Of a DNA stretch of 64,000 nucleotides, positions 45,698 to 56,032 are shown piece after piece (position 1 is the first letter of the stretch; every line of letters starts with the position of its first letter). The notes beneath the pieces were generated by a model. The model ran no database searches. It saw only the letters and a list, made by a program, of their open reading frames with translations, and was not told the origin of the DNA. The position numbers were made by a program, and so were the translations under genes. Origin of the DNA: Gigantopelta aegis (taxonomy: Eukaryota; Mollusca; Gastropoda; Neomphalida; Peltospiridae); the NCBI RefSeq assembly GCF_016097555.1, contig NC_054703.1, positions 34,904,755 to 34,968,754 of the forward strand, read 5' to 3'.

Positions 45698-47134
45698 ATT
45701 GCCCCATCCAATTGAGTTTATTTTAATCTGTCAAGGGTGTCCCCACCCCCACCCTCAACCGCAGTGGCTGTCATCCCCCAACGTCTGTGTTAGTGGTGAC
45801 AGAACCAAAGAGAATCTCATCCTCATGAACGTAGAAATAAAAGTTTTGTTTAACGATACCTCTAGAGCTCATTGATTTATTCATCACCGGTTATTGAATG
45901 TCTAAAATTTTATACTCTGATATATCTATATATATAGTCTTGGTGAAAACCCACTACATATTCAAGAGATCAATGGATCTTTTATATGCACGTTCCCACA
46001 GACATGATAGTAGATACCATGGCCATTGATATACTAGTTGTGTTGCACTGACTGGATAAACAAACAAATAAACAAATAAAAAACCAATCAGAGAATGGGT
46101 TCACCAAGTGACTTCGATCCTATGACCAAAACATCTCATGCAAACGCTGTATCGGCTTAGCTAGATCCCACCCCAGTAACCGTATGAATGAATGAATGAA
46201 TGAATGAATGAATGAATGAATGAATGAACGAACGAATGAATGTTTAACGACAACAGAGAACGAAAAATACATCTGCTATTGGGTATCAAACTATGATAAA
46301 GGCATCAATGAAATGATGAACAACATCAATATAAACATTCAAGAGTTAAAGGCACAGTCCTGAGTTTGCTGCAATTTTAAAGATGTTATCGACTAACTGA
46401 GACTTTCTAACGATTGTAATTACATATCAAATATATTTTTTCTGCATAACATATTAGTGGCTGTATGTTAAACGTGTTTCTGTCTGATCGTTCTAATATT
46501 TGTACTAGGTTAAATTTTATTTTATTTCCTAAAATATAAAATCCACTTTGGGCTTCTTACAAATATTAAGTTGACCAGAAACACATTGAATATACAGACA
46601 CTGCTATTCTAAACAAGAAAATATATTTAATATGTAAGTAATATTGTATTAGTCTGAAACATCTTACAATGCAGCAAACTCAGGAATGTCCCTTTAAATT
46701 TAAACATAGTGTAAAGAGGTGTGTACAATATACAAAACAATTACAATATAATTACAATACAATACAATACAAAACAATTACAAAACAATACAGTACAGTA
46801 CAGTACAGTACAGTACAGCACAACACAGCACAATACCAAAAACACAATACAAATATCACAGTACAATAGAATACAAAACAATTACAATACAATACAACAC
46901 AATACAATACAATACAACACAATACCAAAAATATAATACAAATATCACAGGTAGGTATAAGCAACAAGTTCAGGAGACTATATGAAGCATGCCAAGTGTC
47001 GGAGGGTTCTAGACTGCCCTGTATGTGCTGTGTGGAATACAACTCATAGGTCTCGGTAGTGTCGTGGTTAGGCCATCGAACGTAACACTGATAGGTATTG
47101 GGTTCTCATCTCGGTACCGCCTCTCACCCAGAGT

Positions 47135-47232
<98 letters not shown>

Positions 47233-50200
47233 TTATAAACGTAACACCAATACATCCCACGTGTGCTATCATGTTAAGATATTTCCCGGTAATAGATTTG
47301 TTTAACAACTAAAATTACAAACCAAATACATACCTTTTTTTTAGAACATCGGTGTCTGAATATGCAATATCAGGGGTCTCGCTGCATGTCATAAGCAATG
47401 GCAGGCCTGCCATCTCTTAAGACTAATTTCCAATACACCCGCCATCCATTGGCAGCGATAGTAATATCCGCCATCCGTTTATTTAGCCCGCCATCCAAAA
47501 TCACAAGTCATGCCATCGTCTTGAACTACCAGAGTAATCAGGTTCATCGTCGTTTACAAGACATTTTCGAAGTACTTGTACCCTGCAAATCTTAGATACC
47601 ATCCCTTCCTATAAGTGGAACCAGCTCTACCGACTCCCTCCATCCCTTTCCTGAATACTGAAGAGACCACTGAATATGTTTTTGGTGTTATAGTGGTGGT
47701 TGTTGTTGTTCAATCTAGGTTTTATTGTGCTTAAGTTCTCTGACCGATCACCTGACAGTGACATGGGTTGAAGCGGAGTCCCCGTATACTGCACACCATT
47801 GGGCTATTTCCCATTCCAGCCAGTGCACCACGACTGGTATATCAAGGAAGGAACGAAATGTTTTATTTAACGACGCACTCAACACATTTTATTTACGGTT
47901 TTATGGCGTCAGACATATGGTTAAGGACCACACAGATATTGAGAGAGGAAACCCGCTGTCGCCACTTCATGAGCTGCTCTTTTCGATTAGCAGCAAGGGA
48001 TCTTTTATATGCACCATCCCACAGACAGGATAGTACATATCACAGCCTGTGTTACACGTGGATCGATCCTAGACCGACCATGCATCAAGCGAACACTTTA
48101 CCACTGGGCTACGTCCCGTCCCAGACTGGTATATCAAAGGCTGTGGTATGTGCTAACCTGTCTGGGATGGTGCATATAAAAGATCCCTTGCTACTAATGG
48201 AAAAAGTAGCGGGTTTCCTCTCTATAAAAACGACTGCATGGATTCTCTGGTCTCTCTCACACTCAAATGTCAAGGGGCGGGACGTAGCCCAGTGGTAAAG
48301 CAGTCGCTTGATGAGCGGTCGGTTTGGGATCGATCCCGTCGGTGGACCCATTGGGCTATTTCTCGATCCAGCCAGTGCACCACATACATGTTACCACGCA
48401 ATAGAAACTGCGCAAGACCCAATAGGTTTTGACACCCCCTCTCATATCTCTATCTCTCATAGTTTAGTACGTACGAAAGAAGGTAAAGATTAGGAAGCAA
48501 ATGAAAAGAGAGCTACTGCAAGCATTAGGGTAATGAAAAAACCCCACCATTGAATATACAGACACTGATATTTTAAAGAATGTTTATTTTGTTTAACGAC
48601 ACCTCTAGAGCACATTGATTGATTTGTTAATCATGGGCTATTGGATGTCAAATAGTTGTTACCTTGACACGTAGTCGACAGGCAAAACCGCTACATTTTT
48701 TCCATTAACAGAAATGGATCTTTTGTATGCACTTTCCCCACAGTCAAGACAACACATCCCACGTCCTTTTATATACCAGTCGTTGGCACTGGTTTGGACA
48801 AAAAAAAAAAAAAAAAAAAAATCGGAGATGGATGTGTACAAAGCAGATCGTTTGCAACTGTATTCTCATTAACTCTCTCTCACACACACGCACGCGCACG
48901 CGCATACGCACATGCACACCATTCTTTATTCAACGTCAATCTAGGGATGGGATATAACCCAGTGATTAAATGCTCCCTTGATGCGCGGTCGGTTTGGGAT
49001 CGATCCCCGTCGGTGGGTCCTTTGGGCTATTTCTCGTTCCAGCCAGTGCACCACGATTGGTATATCAAGGCCGTGGTATGTGTAATCCTGTCTGTGGAAT
49101 GGTGCATATAAAAGGTCCATTGCTACTAATGGAAAACAATGTAGCGGGGTTCCTATCTATGACTATGTCAAAATTATTATATACGACCATATATTGACAT
49201 CCAATAGCCGAGTATTAATAAATTAATGTGCTCTAGTGGTGTTATTAAACAAAACGTTTTTTTTTCAACGTCGATCTGCGTCGGTCGCCGATTTTATTGC
49301 CGATTTTATGTTAACCAGTCTAGATTACGTTTTAAAAGCGATAAGAATGCATCATATTGCACATAATGTGTACGCCTACAGAGAACAAACATTTGAACAA
49401 GAAAAATCAATTTTTATATATACAAATCTTCACGGTATTTATCCTATTTATAATAGCTATACAATATAGTCAGTAGTTCACAACACTTTGTCTGTGACGG
49501 ATCTACAATTCCAGGCGCGTGTACAAATATTTTAGCGCGGTGATGGGGGGGGGGGGGTAGACTGTGGCAACCAAAGTTTATAGAGGTAGATTCATGCTCC
49601 CCCAGAAAATATATTGAAACCCCCCCCCCCCCCCCCCAAACAAAAAAAAATGTGCTTAAGTAGGGAGGGATTTTGACTCCCAAAAGCGACAATACACATT
49701 TTTTAATGAAACAAATGATGGCAAATTTTGAAAATCGAAGAGTTAAAATTTGTTTTGTTTAACGACACCACTAGAGCACATTGATTAATTAATTAATCAT
49801 CGGCTATTGGATGTTAAACATTTAGTAATTCTGACACGTAGTCATCAAATGAAATTCTCTACATTTTTCCTAATGCAGCAAGGGATCTTTTATAAGCATT
49901 TTCCCACAGACAGGACAGCACATACCACGGCATTTGACCAGTTGTGGTGCACTGATTGGAACGAGAGGAAAAAAAAACTTCAGCTGAATGGATCCGCCGA
50001 GGTGGTTTGATCCTGCGACACAAGCACGTCAAACGAGCACTCAACCGACTGGGCTAAATCCCGTCCTGATAAGCGAAGGAATGAAGGGGGCAATTCATAT
50101 TTTTTAAATGATGTAATAAATTATGAAAAATATTATTAGTAATATCTGTACAAGTATCAAACAAAGGATGGCATGCGCTTCTTAGTGCTTAGCCCTCGTG

Positions 50201-51307
50201 TTCTTTCTTTGCACACGCCAAACCCAAGTCCCTAAAAACCACACCCACAAATAATCTGACGACATTAATTTGAATTTACCGGCCTCGGTGGCGTCGTGGT
50301 TAGGCATCGGTCTACAGGCTGGTAGGTACTGGGTTCGGATCCCAGTCGAGGCATGGGATTTTTAATCCAGATACCGACTCCAAACCCTGAGTGAGTGTTC
50401 CGCAAGGCTCAATGGGTAGGTGTAAACCACTTGCACTGACCAGTGATCCATAACTGGTTCAATAAAGGACATGGTTTGTGCTGTCCTGCCTGTGGGAAGC
50501 GCAAATAAAAGATCCCTTGCTGCCTGTCGTAAAAGAGTAGCCTATGTGGCGACAGCAGGTTTCCTCTAAAAAACAGTGTCAGAATGACCATATGTTTGAC
50601 GTCCAATAGCCGATGGTAAGATAAAAAAATCAATGTGCTCTAGTGGCGTCGTTAAATAAAACAAACTTTACTTTTACTTTTAATTTGAATTTTGTAGTAT
50701 CAGTAATTATTTTTAATTATATAGCGAGTTAACTGTGGTGGGGTGAAAATCATATTGTCAACACAGGTAATGCTTTTTAACTTGTGATATTTTGGGAGGG
50801 TTTTCCTCCTCACAGGTTGTTCTTTTTGAACTTATTCTTCACGTGATAACGCACTGAAAGCTCAAACAACGTTTTAACTTGTGATATTCACCCCCCCCCC
50901 CCCCCCCACACACACACAGGTTGTGCTTTTTTAACTTATTCTTCACGTGATAGCGCACTGAAAACTCAAAACAACTTTTAAATTTGTGATGTTTTCTTCT
51001 CCCCCAACACAGGTTGTGCTTTAAAAAAATTATTCTTCACATAATAGCGCACTAAAAACTCAAACAACTTTTAAACTTGTGATGTTTTCTTCTCCCCCTA
51101 CCCGCCACCCCCACCCCCACATACACACAGGTTGTGTTTTTAAAAACTTATTCTTCACGTGATAGCGCACTGAAAATTCAAACAACTTTTAACTTGTGAT
51201 ATTTTTCTTATTTTTCCCACACAGGTTGTGCTTTTTTAACTTATTCTTCACGTGATAGCGCACTGAAAGCTCAAACAGCTCTACACGAACAGAAGACACT
51301 ACCAGGG
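44376..51307 (+). CDS. CELF4: CELF/Bruno-like RNA-binding protein, first two coding exons (gene continues beyond window)
   Basis: Nuclear and cytoplasmic RNA-binding protein of the CUGBP/Elav-like family, which binds UG-rich RNA and controls splicing, translation and mRNA stability. Readable exons 44376-44643 and 51225-51307 give 117 codons. Residues 1-45 are an N-terminal leader. RRM1 starts at [20 protein letters not shown] (RNP2 = LFVGQI, residues 50-55) and reaches RNP1 KGCAFLTY (89-96), ending [10 protein letters not shown]. The run [20 protein letters not shown] and [12 protein letters not shown] resemble vertebrate CELF4 more than CELF1/2; an invertebrate CELF3-6 (Bruno-3-like) orthologue is the best assignment. 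Exon 2 is 83 bp, the size I recall for this exon in vertebrate CELF genes. RRM2, the linker and RRM3 lie outside the window. The start is the first ATG after an in-frame stop at 44352; alternatives are the ATGs at 44412 and 44424. Confidence 0.93.
45478..45697. repeat. GA microsatellite
   Basis: Long GA runs with GGGGAGAG and GACAGAGAC interruptions; low-complexity open frames on the other strand are artefacts. Confidence 0.95.
45836..46180 (-). mobile_element. SINE, tail 1 and head D, reverse, degenerate
   Basis: AAGTTTTGTTTAACGATACC to TTATTGAATGTCTAAAATTT, body ATCTTTTATATGCACGTTCC, then a head D relic (TCGATCCTATGACCAAAACA to GGCTTAGCTAGATCCCACCC). Confidence 0.75.
46186..46242. repeat. 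(GAAT)n microsatellite
   Basis: About 13 tetranucleotide units with two GAAC variants. Confidence 0.93.
46346..46697. mobile_element. M1 MITE
   Basis: TTAAAGGCACAGTCCTGAGT to ACTCAGGAATGTCCCTTTAA with the same fold-back interior as at 782. TTAA at both ends. In CELF intron 1. Confidence 0.8.
46724..46945. repeat. pentanucleotide satellite-like tract (ACAAT / CAGTA / ACAAC)
   Basis: Successive blocks of ACAAT, CAGTA and ACAAC pentamers, some separated by CAAAACAATT, with AATACAAATATCACA shared by two blocks. The block order suggests sequential slippage and duplication. Confidence 0.88.
47046..47138 (+). mobile_element. SINE head B/C-like fragment ending in a T run
   Basis: GGTCTCGGTAGTGTCGTGGT, GGTATTGGGTTCTCATCTCG and CCTCTCACCCAGAGTAAGG, then 87 T. 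The tRNA-like head is degenerate. Confidence 0.7.
47139..47225. repeat. 87-bp poly(T) run
   Basis: Uninterrupted T run directly after a SINE head fragment; its true length is likely uncertain in the assembly. Confidence 0.95.
47797..48215 (+). mobile_element. SINE body with tail 1, interrupted by a nested SINE
   Basis: Left part 47797-47846 (CATTGGGCTATTTCCCATTC to GACTGGTATATCAA), right part from 48125 (GACTGGTATATCAAAGGCTG to AGTAGCGGGTTTCCTCTC). The interrupted copy lacks most of its head. Confidence 0.85.
47847..48124 (-). mobile_element. SINE, head A with tail 2, nested, with target-site duplication
   Basis: Minus-strand tail 2 from GGAAGGAACGAAATGTTTTA through the body to GATCGATCCTAGACCGACCA and GGGCTACGTCCCGTCCC. 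GACTGGTATATCAA (14 bp) is duplicated at 47833-47846 and 48125-48138. Confidence 0.92.
48273..48395 (+). mobile_element. SINE, head A only
   Basis: GGGGCGGGACGTAGCCCAGT, GGATCGATCCCGTCGG, then truncated after CCAGTGCACCACATACA. Confidence 0.82.
48575..48795 (-). mobile_element. SINE, tail 1 and body, reverse, degenerate
   Basis: TTATTTTGTTTAACGACACC, GGGCTATTGGATGTCAAATA, TTTTATATACCAGTCGTTGG, ending in an A run (48,801-48,821). Confidence 0.75.
48942..49258 (+). mobile_element. SINE, head A with tail 1
   Basis: GGGATGGGATATAACCCAGT, GGATCGATCCCCGTCGGTG, body and tail 1 ending TGGTGTTATTAAACAAAAC; full length. Confidence 0.87.
49495..49640. repeat. dispersed G-run repeat R2
   Basis: ATTCCAGGCGCGTGTAC, a 13-G run, TAGACTGTGGCAACCAAAGT and CATGCTCCCCC. 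A relative at 57,436-57,545 has TTCCAGGCGCGTGTGCAG, a G run, TAGACTATACCAAGCGAAG and CATGCTCCC. Confidence 0.65.
49745..50067 (-). mobile_element. SINE, tail 1 and head D, reverse
   Basis: ATTTGTTTTGTTTAACGACA to the head D end: TTTGATCCTGCGACACAAGC, ACTCAACCGACTGGGCTAAA, TCCCGTCCTGA. Clear example of head D on a tail 1 body. Confidence 0.85.
50278..50679 (+). mobile_element. SINE, head B, full length, with target-site duplication
   Basis: Starts ACCGGCCTCGGTGGCGTCGT, GGTTCGGATCCCAGTCGAGG, ends GTGGCGTCGTTAAATAAAAC and TTTACTTTTACTTT. TTAATTTGAATTT is duplicated at 50265-50277 and 50680-50692. Young and nearly intact: the head folds as a tRNA-like cloverleaf, with GCCTCGG able to pair with the GTCGAGGC side. 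Confidence 0.94.
50761..51224 (+). repeat. tandem decoy copies of the CELF exon 2 acceptor and exon start
   Basis: Acceptor-like CACAG|GTTGTGCTTTTTTAACTTA occurs with AG at 50814-50815, 50918-50919, 51011-51012 and 51129-51130 before the true one at 51223-51224 (spacings 104, 93, 118, 94). A weaker ACACAGGTAATGC is at 50761. Each unit has about 40 bp of intron end and about 56 bp of exon start (to ...CTGAAAGCTCAAACA). None carries the exon's donor. In phase, the decoys reach stops (e.g. TTT TTG A and AAC TTT TAA). Confidence 0.93.
51225..51307 (+). CDS. CELF4: CELF exon 2 (83 bp)
   Basis: Completes G90 and encodes [20 protein letters not shown] then EQKTLPG (91-117). The RNP1 octamer KGCAFLTY spans the junction. 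The donor is GTAAGT at 51,308, phase 0. The acceptor TTTTTCCCACACAG is the last of a series of near-identical acceptors. Confidence 0.95.
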
Positions 51308-51605
51308 GTAAGTACCGTTTATTGCGCATGCTCACGATCAACTTCCGATCATTGGAAAGCTATGTGGTGATGAGACTACAGTACCAGCGATGTGTTCAAG
51401 TTTGAAGAATTTTACAGATCTCCCCCCCCCCTCCCCCTCACAATCATAGAAACAGACACACGTATAAATGGTGCCTTTGTTTCGATTCTTGGATATGGAG
51501 CCTGTCCGAAAACCACCCGTCATTGCTGGTGGCCATATTGATGACGTCATTATCGAAAAATCATGTTTTCTATAATATATTTACCACTAGTCTTGATGCC
51601 AAAAT

Positions 51606-51873
51606 AAAGTGTGTGCCTCCTTGTTGTGAGGGTCAGGGTTTAACACTGTGTTATCTAGAGCAACCAAGATAAAGTGTGTGCCTCCTTGTTGTGAGGGTCA
51701 GGGTTTAACGCTGTGTTATCTAGAGCAACCAAGATAAAGTGTGTGCCTCCTTGTTATCTAGAGCAACCAAGATAAAGTGTGTGCCTCCTTGTTATCTAGA
51801 GCAACCAAGATAAAGTGTGTGCCTCCTTGTTGTGACGGTCAGGGTTTAACACTGTGTTATCTAGAGCAACCAA
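51606..51873 (+). repeat. 65-bp / 38-bp tandem repeat, 5 copies
   Basis: AAAGTGTGTGCCTCCTTGTT starts at 51606, 51671, 51736, 51774 and 51812. Full units are 65 bp; the third and fourth lack the GTGAGGGTCAGGGTTTAACA part and are 38 bp. Confidence 0.92.
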
Positions 51874-52280
51874 ATTGTGTGTTGCCCTATAATGCTGGCA
51901 TTAAGATTGCTATTTATTGAGTTAAGGTTTAAAAACATACAGAGCAACCATTAAAACATGCACAATTTGCACGAGCCAAATATGTTTCAGTACTTTTGTT
52001 TTTCTTTCTTGTTGTTTATTCTCCTACCTTTAATTGCCGTTAGATTTTCCCACATTTTGTACAGACAGAAATCTTAAAAAAACAAAAAAAACATTATATT
52101 GACACATACTAGATGATAACCATGTGACCTATAAAGTTTTCGCAGAGATCGCACAGGGCAAAAAGAATGCAATTTTGTGCCGGCCGCCATTCATTACCTA
52201 TTCAGTCCTTGTTTTATATTTCAGTACCTATTCAATCCTTGGGAAATGTAGAAAAAAAGGATCCGCAAGGTTAATATTCG

Positions 52281-52282
<2 letters not shown>

Positions 52283-52311
<29 letters not shown>
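52283..52311. repeat. poly(C) run
   Basis: About 29 C with no interruption, next to GGATCCGC as in the M5-type repeats; true length uncertain. Confidence 0.85.
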
Positions 52312-52312
<1 letters not shown>

Positions 52313-52830
52313 TCCACAGTCCAAACCATACTACGCCCCTGCAACCATAAGATAAATGATATCTAGCGAAACAAGTGTAGGAATCTATTTGTAAAGACCA
52401 GGTTTTGAAAACTTATGTAAATAAGTTTCCATTTGGCAGTTAGGCTACCTTGTGCATCATAGATAGGGATCGGCATCCATAGTGTTAATTTCTTTGGACG
52501 GTGTGCAGTTGAAACACGGGTCGTCACTATGCAGTTGTCAATCAGATGTCTTTAAATCGATGTCAGTCTTGTCGAATTGTTGTGTTGCTAACTGACACGA
52601 TTGTGCTATTGTGTTTGTACGTACGCAGTTTCTGATACTGTCAAACTGTTGACAAAAAGGACTAACTGTCGAAGGAGACAGAAGAGTTTTAAATTTCTTG
52701 GATATTCCATCAACAAATCTCAGCTCACCCATACATCATTAGCACGCGGTATTTGGTACAGCAAGGTAAGAAGAATGGAATAGAATGTCTAGTTTTCTGG
52801 TTTTTAGTTTTCAAGACACAACAACAATTA

Positions 52831-52972
<142 letters not shown>

Positions 52973-53154
52973 GTCCTTTTTGAGCATTAATGGCGAACTA
53001 ATCTGTTTTATTTGACCCATATTAGTGATGTCATTTAAAGAATATTGATGAATAAATCAAATAACATATGTGTTTTATTCTAAATGATAAAAAAAATAAG
53101 GCCATACTCAACATCAAAGCTTTAAATGAAAGTAGATGGTCTATTATAAATGAT

Positions 53155-53157
53155 TAC

Positions 53158-53240
<83 letters not shown>

Positions 53241-53250
53241 GTAATATGTA

Positions 53251-53284
<34 letters not shown>

Positions 53285-53288
53285 ATAC
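53155..53288. repeat. CATA / TA / TGTA microsatellite
   Basis: CATACATACATA, a long TA run, then TAATATG and GTATAT repeats. Followed by ACAGTTGAATCCCGTTGGCT. Confidence 0.95.
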
Positions 53289-53420
53289 AGTTGAATCCCG
53301 TTGGCTCGAACCCCGGTGCTCGAGAAAGTGTTCGACCCATCGGGTAGTTCGACCGAACTATTCGGTCAACATCGGATATTTCCGTAACATCAGCTAGAAA
53401 ATTTAATTAGATACATATTA
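53288..53420 (+). mobile_element. pogo/Tigger-like MITE end (tentative)
   Basis: CAGTTGAATCCCGTTGGCTC and GAACCCCGGTGCTCGAG resemble the CAGT-TGAA-C-C ends of pogo-like elements next to TA. The other end was not found. Family assignment rests on memory. Confidence 0.4.
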
Positions 53421-53840
53421 TTTTGGTAACTGCAAAATTTCATCAATGTGTTATATAGCAAAATATCAGAGTAAAAGGATTTATTACAAATTACACCGAT
53501 TGTGTGATTCAGAAGCCCTTGTTGGTATTAATTATATGTGTGGTTGCTGAAGTGATGACAGCTGAGTAACTCGGCCATTGTTATATTTAAAACTGGTCTT
53601 GTAGACGTGTTCAGAGTAACGCTTCACGCCGAGGCCATTTTGTGCACTATTTGTTTGATACTCGAGATCATAGATTTGAATTAATGTTCATGATTTCTTC
53701 TGAATGATTAAGTTTTTAAAAATATGTTCAAACTAAACGATCAAGAAATACAAAATATTATATACTCGAGAGTGTAGCTTTAAATTAATGAAATTAAGCG
53801 CAGATTTGCAAAAGCATTTACATCTTGTACATTTGAACAA
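53420..53840. other. intronic, no recognised feature
   Basis: AT-rich; may be the interior of the possible MITE starting at 53,288. Confidence 0.4.
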
Positions 53841-53848
53841 TAAACAGT

Positions 53849-54130
53849 CAGGTCAGGTCAGGTCAGGTCAGGTCAGGTCAGGTCAGAGGGTTTTACATGC
53901 GCATTCAGAGCAAGCTGTTGTAGCGCACGCCTGGCAGCATCCCGACCGGAGTCGGTAACAAGCGGAGGGGGAGGGGGCTAGATAGATAGATAGAAGAGCT
54001 AGATATGTTTTTGAACTTAGTATGCTGAGAGTAGCTCTTACTGGGACCTAATTGGTGCTGAGGTGTCTCCGTAGGTTGCCCATAGGAGCCCTTAGAAGGG
54101 CCTAATCTATTCAGATCGTGGCATGACAAT
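53849..54130. repeat. R3 repeat with (GGTCA)n head
   Basis: About eight GGTCA pentamers (53,849-53,886), then GAGGGTTTTACATGCGCATT, AAGCTGTTGTAGCGCACGCC and, further on, GAGGTGTCTCCGTAGGTTGC as near 32,690. Confidence 0.75.
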
Positions 54131-54149
54131 CCAGGGGAGACTCGTTTGC

Positions 54150-54480
54150 AAATAAACAGTTGAAGTGTGTTTTACGTAATGATATCACCAGAGCACATTG
54201 ATTAATTAGTCATCAGCTATTGGATGGCCAAATATGTGGTAATGTCGTCCACGCGTGACCTTAAAGAGAAACCTGCTACATTAGCAGCAAGGTACTAGTA
54301 CCTTGTATATACAATTTCCCTCACAAACAGCACATACCACGACTTTGATTAACCAGTCATGGAGAGCACTAGTTGGGACAAAAAAACAAAAAACAAAAAA
54401 AACACCCATAAAGGATCCTCTAAGGTGGATCGATCCTAAGACTCAAGAGCCTCAGACGAACACTCTACCATGTGGAACGT
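54150..54480 (-). mobile_element. SINE, tail 1 and head D, reverse, degenerate
   Basis: GTGTTTTACGTAATGATATC, CAGCTATTGGATGGCCAAAT, GATCGATCCTAAGACTCAAG and AACACTCTACCATG. Confidence 0.72.
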
Positions 54481-54485
54481 TGAAC

Positions 54486-54762
54486 AAAGTTTGTTTTGTT
54501 TAACGACACCACTAGAGCACACATTGATTAATTAATCATCGGCTATTGGATGTCAAACATTTGGTAATTATGACTCGTAGTCAACAGAGGAGACGCGCTC
54601 TATTTTTCCATTAGTAGCAAGGGATCTTTAATATGCACTTCCCCACACACAGGATAGCACATACCACGGCATTTAATGTACCAGTCGTGGTTCACTGGCT
54701 GAAACAAGAAATAGCCCAATGGGTCTACCAACGGGGATCGATCCCAAACCGACCGCGCTTCA
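54486..54762 (-). mobile_element. SINE, tail 1 and head A, reverse
   Basis: AAGTTTGTTTTGTTTAACGA through TCGGCTATTGGATGTCAAAC to ACGGGGATCGATCCCAAACC; the head is cut and joined to a second SINE. Confidence 0.82.
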
Positions 54763-55365
54763 GGAAACCCGCTACATTTTTTCATCAGTAGTAAGGGATC
54801 TTTAATATGCACTTTCCCACAGACAGGAAAGCACATATCACAGTTGTGTTGCAACCGGCCTCGGTGGCGTCGTGGTTAGGCCATCGGTCTACAGGCTGGT
54901 AGGTACTGGGTTCGGATCCCAGTCGAGGCATGGGATTTTTAATCCAGATACCGACTCCAAACTCTGAGTGAGTGCTCCGCAAGGCTCAATGGGTAGGTGT
55001 ACACCACTTGCACCGACCAGTGGTCCATAACTGGTTCAACAAAGGCCATGGTTTGTGCTATCCTGCCTGTGGGAAGCGCAAATAAAAGATCCTTTGCTGT
55101 CTGTCGTAAAAGAGTAGCCTATGTGGCGACAGCGGGTTTCCTCTAAAAAAAAAAAAGGTGTCACAATGACCATATATTTGACATCCAATAGCCGATGTGC
55201 TTTAGTGGCGTCGTTAAATAAAACAAACTTTACTTTAGTTGTGGTGCACTTGTTAGAAGTAAAAAAAAACCAAAGTCAATTTAATGGATCCACCCAGGTG
55301 ATTCGATCTTGCGACGCCAGCACTTAAGTCGAGCACTCAACCGACAGCTAAATCCCGCCTCTGCA
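54763..55365 (-). mobile_element. SINE, body and head D, reverse, interrupted by a head B SINE
   Basis: Part 1: GGAAACCCGCTACATTTTTT to CACAGTTGTGTTGCAA. Part 2 after the insertion: GTTGTGGTGCACTTGTTAGA, TCGATCTTGCGACGCCAGCA, ACTCAACCGACAGCTAAATC. Confidence 0.78.
54853..55230 (+). mobile_element. SINE, head B, full length, nested
   Basis: CCGGCCTCGGTGGCGTCGTG to GTGGCGTCGTTAAATAAAAC. The flanks CAGTTGTGTTGCA (left) and TAGTTGTGGTGCA (right) are a slightly diverged target-site duplication. An A run (55,146-55,156) interrupts the tail. Confidence 0.9.
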
Positions 55366-55571
55366 CGTCGAACAAGACAAACTGAGTGACTGAATTTCCC
55401 CCCATTTTATTCCGCTGATGTTGTTATTATTCTATTTTCAAGACCTATGCCTCATATAAAATGTATGAGTCTGTCTAATCGGAATAGTCTAAATATATAC
55501 CGAGAGGTATAAACAACACAATGTGTATTCAACGGACATCTTCTTAGAGACTTGGTGGTTCATAATATATT

Positions 55572-55943
55572 TTAAAGGGACATATCCTAGTTTTTAAACA
55601 CTAAGGCAAATGTTTTACTATTAGAGCCGTTTTTGATAACTGATAACATATTTTACTTAGATTTTATTGTTTAGATTATCCATTTCCGAAGAGTTTTTGG
55701 TCATCCTGGTGTTTTTAATATCACAAAATGCATTCCTCATATTTTTGAAAAACGCACGTGCGTCTGAGAAGTAACAGTTATGGAGCCGAGTTTTAGTCTA
55801 TTTTTAGAGGGTATTTTGCCGTTTCAAAGTCACAGATTCATGTTTCTCTCAATTGTAACTTTATCCAAATGTGTTACAGGTTTGTAGATTAACTAAACTT
55901 AGTTTTAATCTTCACGGGTTGAAACTAGGGTCTGTCCCTTTAA
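55572..55943. mobile_element. M2 MITE, complete
   Basis: TTAAAGGGACATATCCTAGT at the left and GAAACTAGGGTCTGTCCCTTTAA (read as its complement) at the right; 372 bp with TTAA at both ends. Interior lines such as CCAAATGTGTTACAGGTTTG match the split copy in PSAT1 intron 6. Confidence 0.82.
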
Positions 55944-55944
55944 A

Positions 55945-56030
55945 CCAATACCCTGGGAGAAAGAGCTGGAACACAGGATATGTTGCCATCAGGCAGTTAA
56001 AGGTGCATAACAAAAAATCCACGGGTCTTC
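55945..56030 (+). repeat. dispersed repeat R1, short piece
   Basis: AACCAATACCCTGGGAGAAA and GAGCTGGA match 10,715-10,750; AAAAATCCACGGGTC matches 10,803-10,817. Confidence 0.55.
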
Positions 56031-56032
56031 TG

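Larger units (their letters stand above)
44644..51224 (+). other. CELF4: CELF intron 1
   Basis: Intron of 6.6 kb. It holds a GA microsatellite, a reverse SINE (45,836-46,180), an M1 MITE (46,346-46,697), pentamer repeats, an 87-bp T run, nested SINEs (47,797-48,215 and others) and, in the last 460 bp, decoy copies of the exon 2 acceptor. Nothing recognised at 44,650-45,470, 46,950-47,040, 47,230-47,790 or 49,260-49,490. Confidence 0.85.

Noticed and set aside
47722-48300. Open frames with [14 protein letters not shown]-like sequences, seen at many places
   Set aside because: Conceptual translations of SINE tail 2 and body; the same peptide recurs wherever the SINE does.
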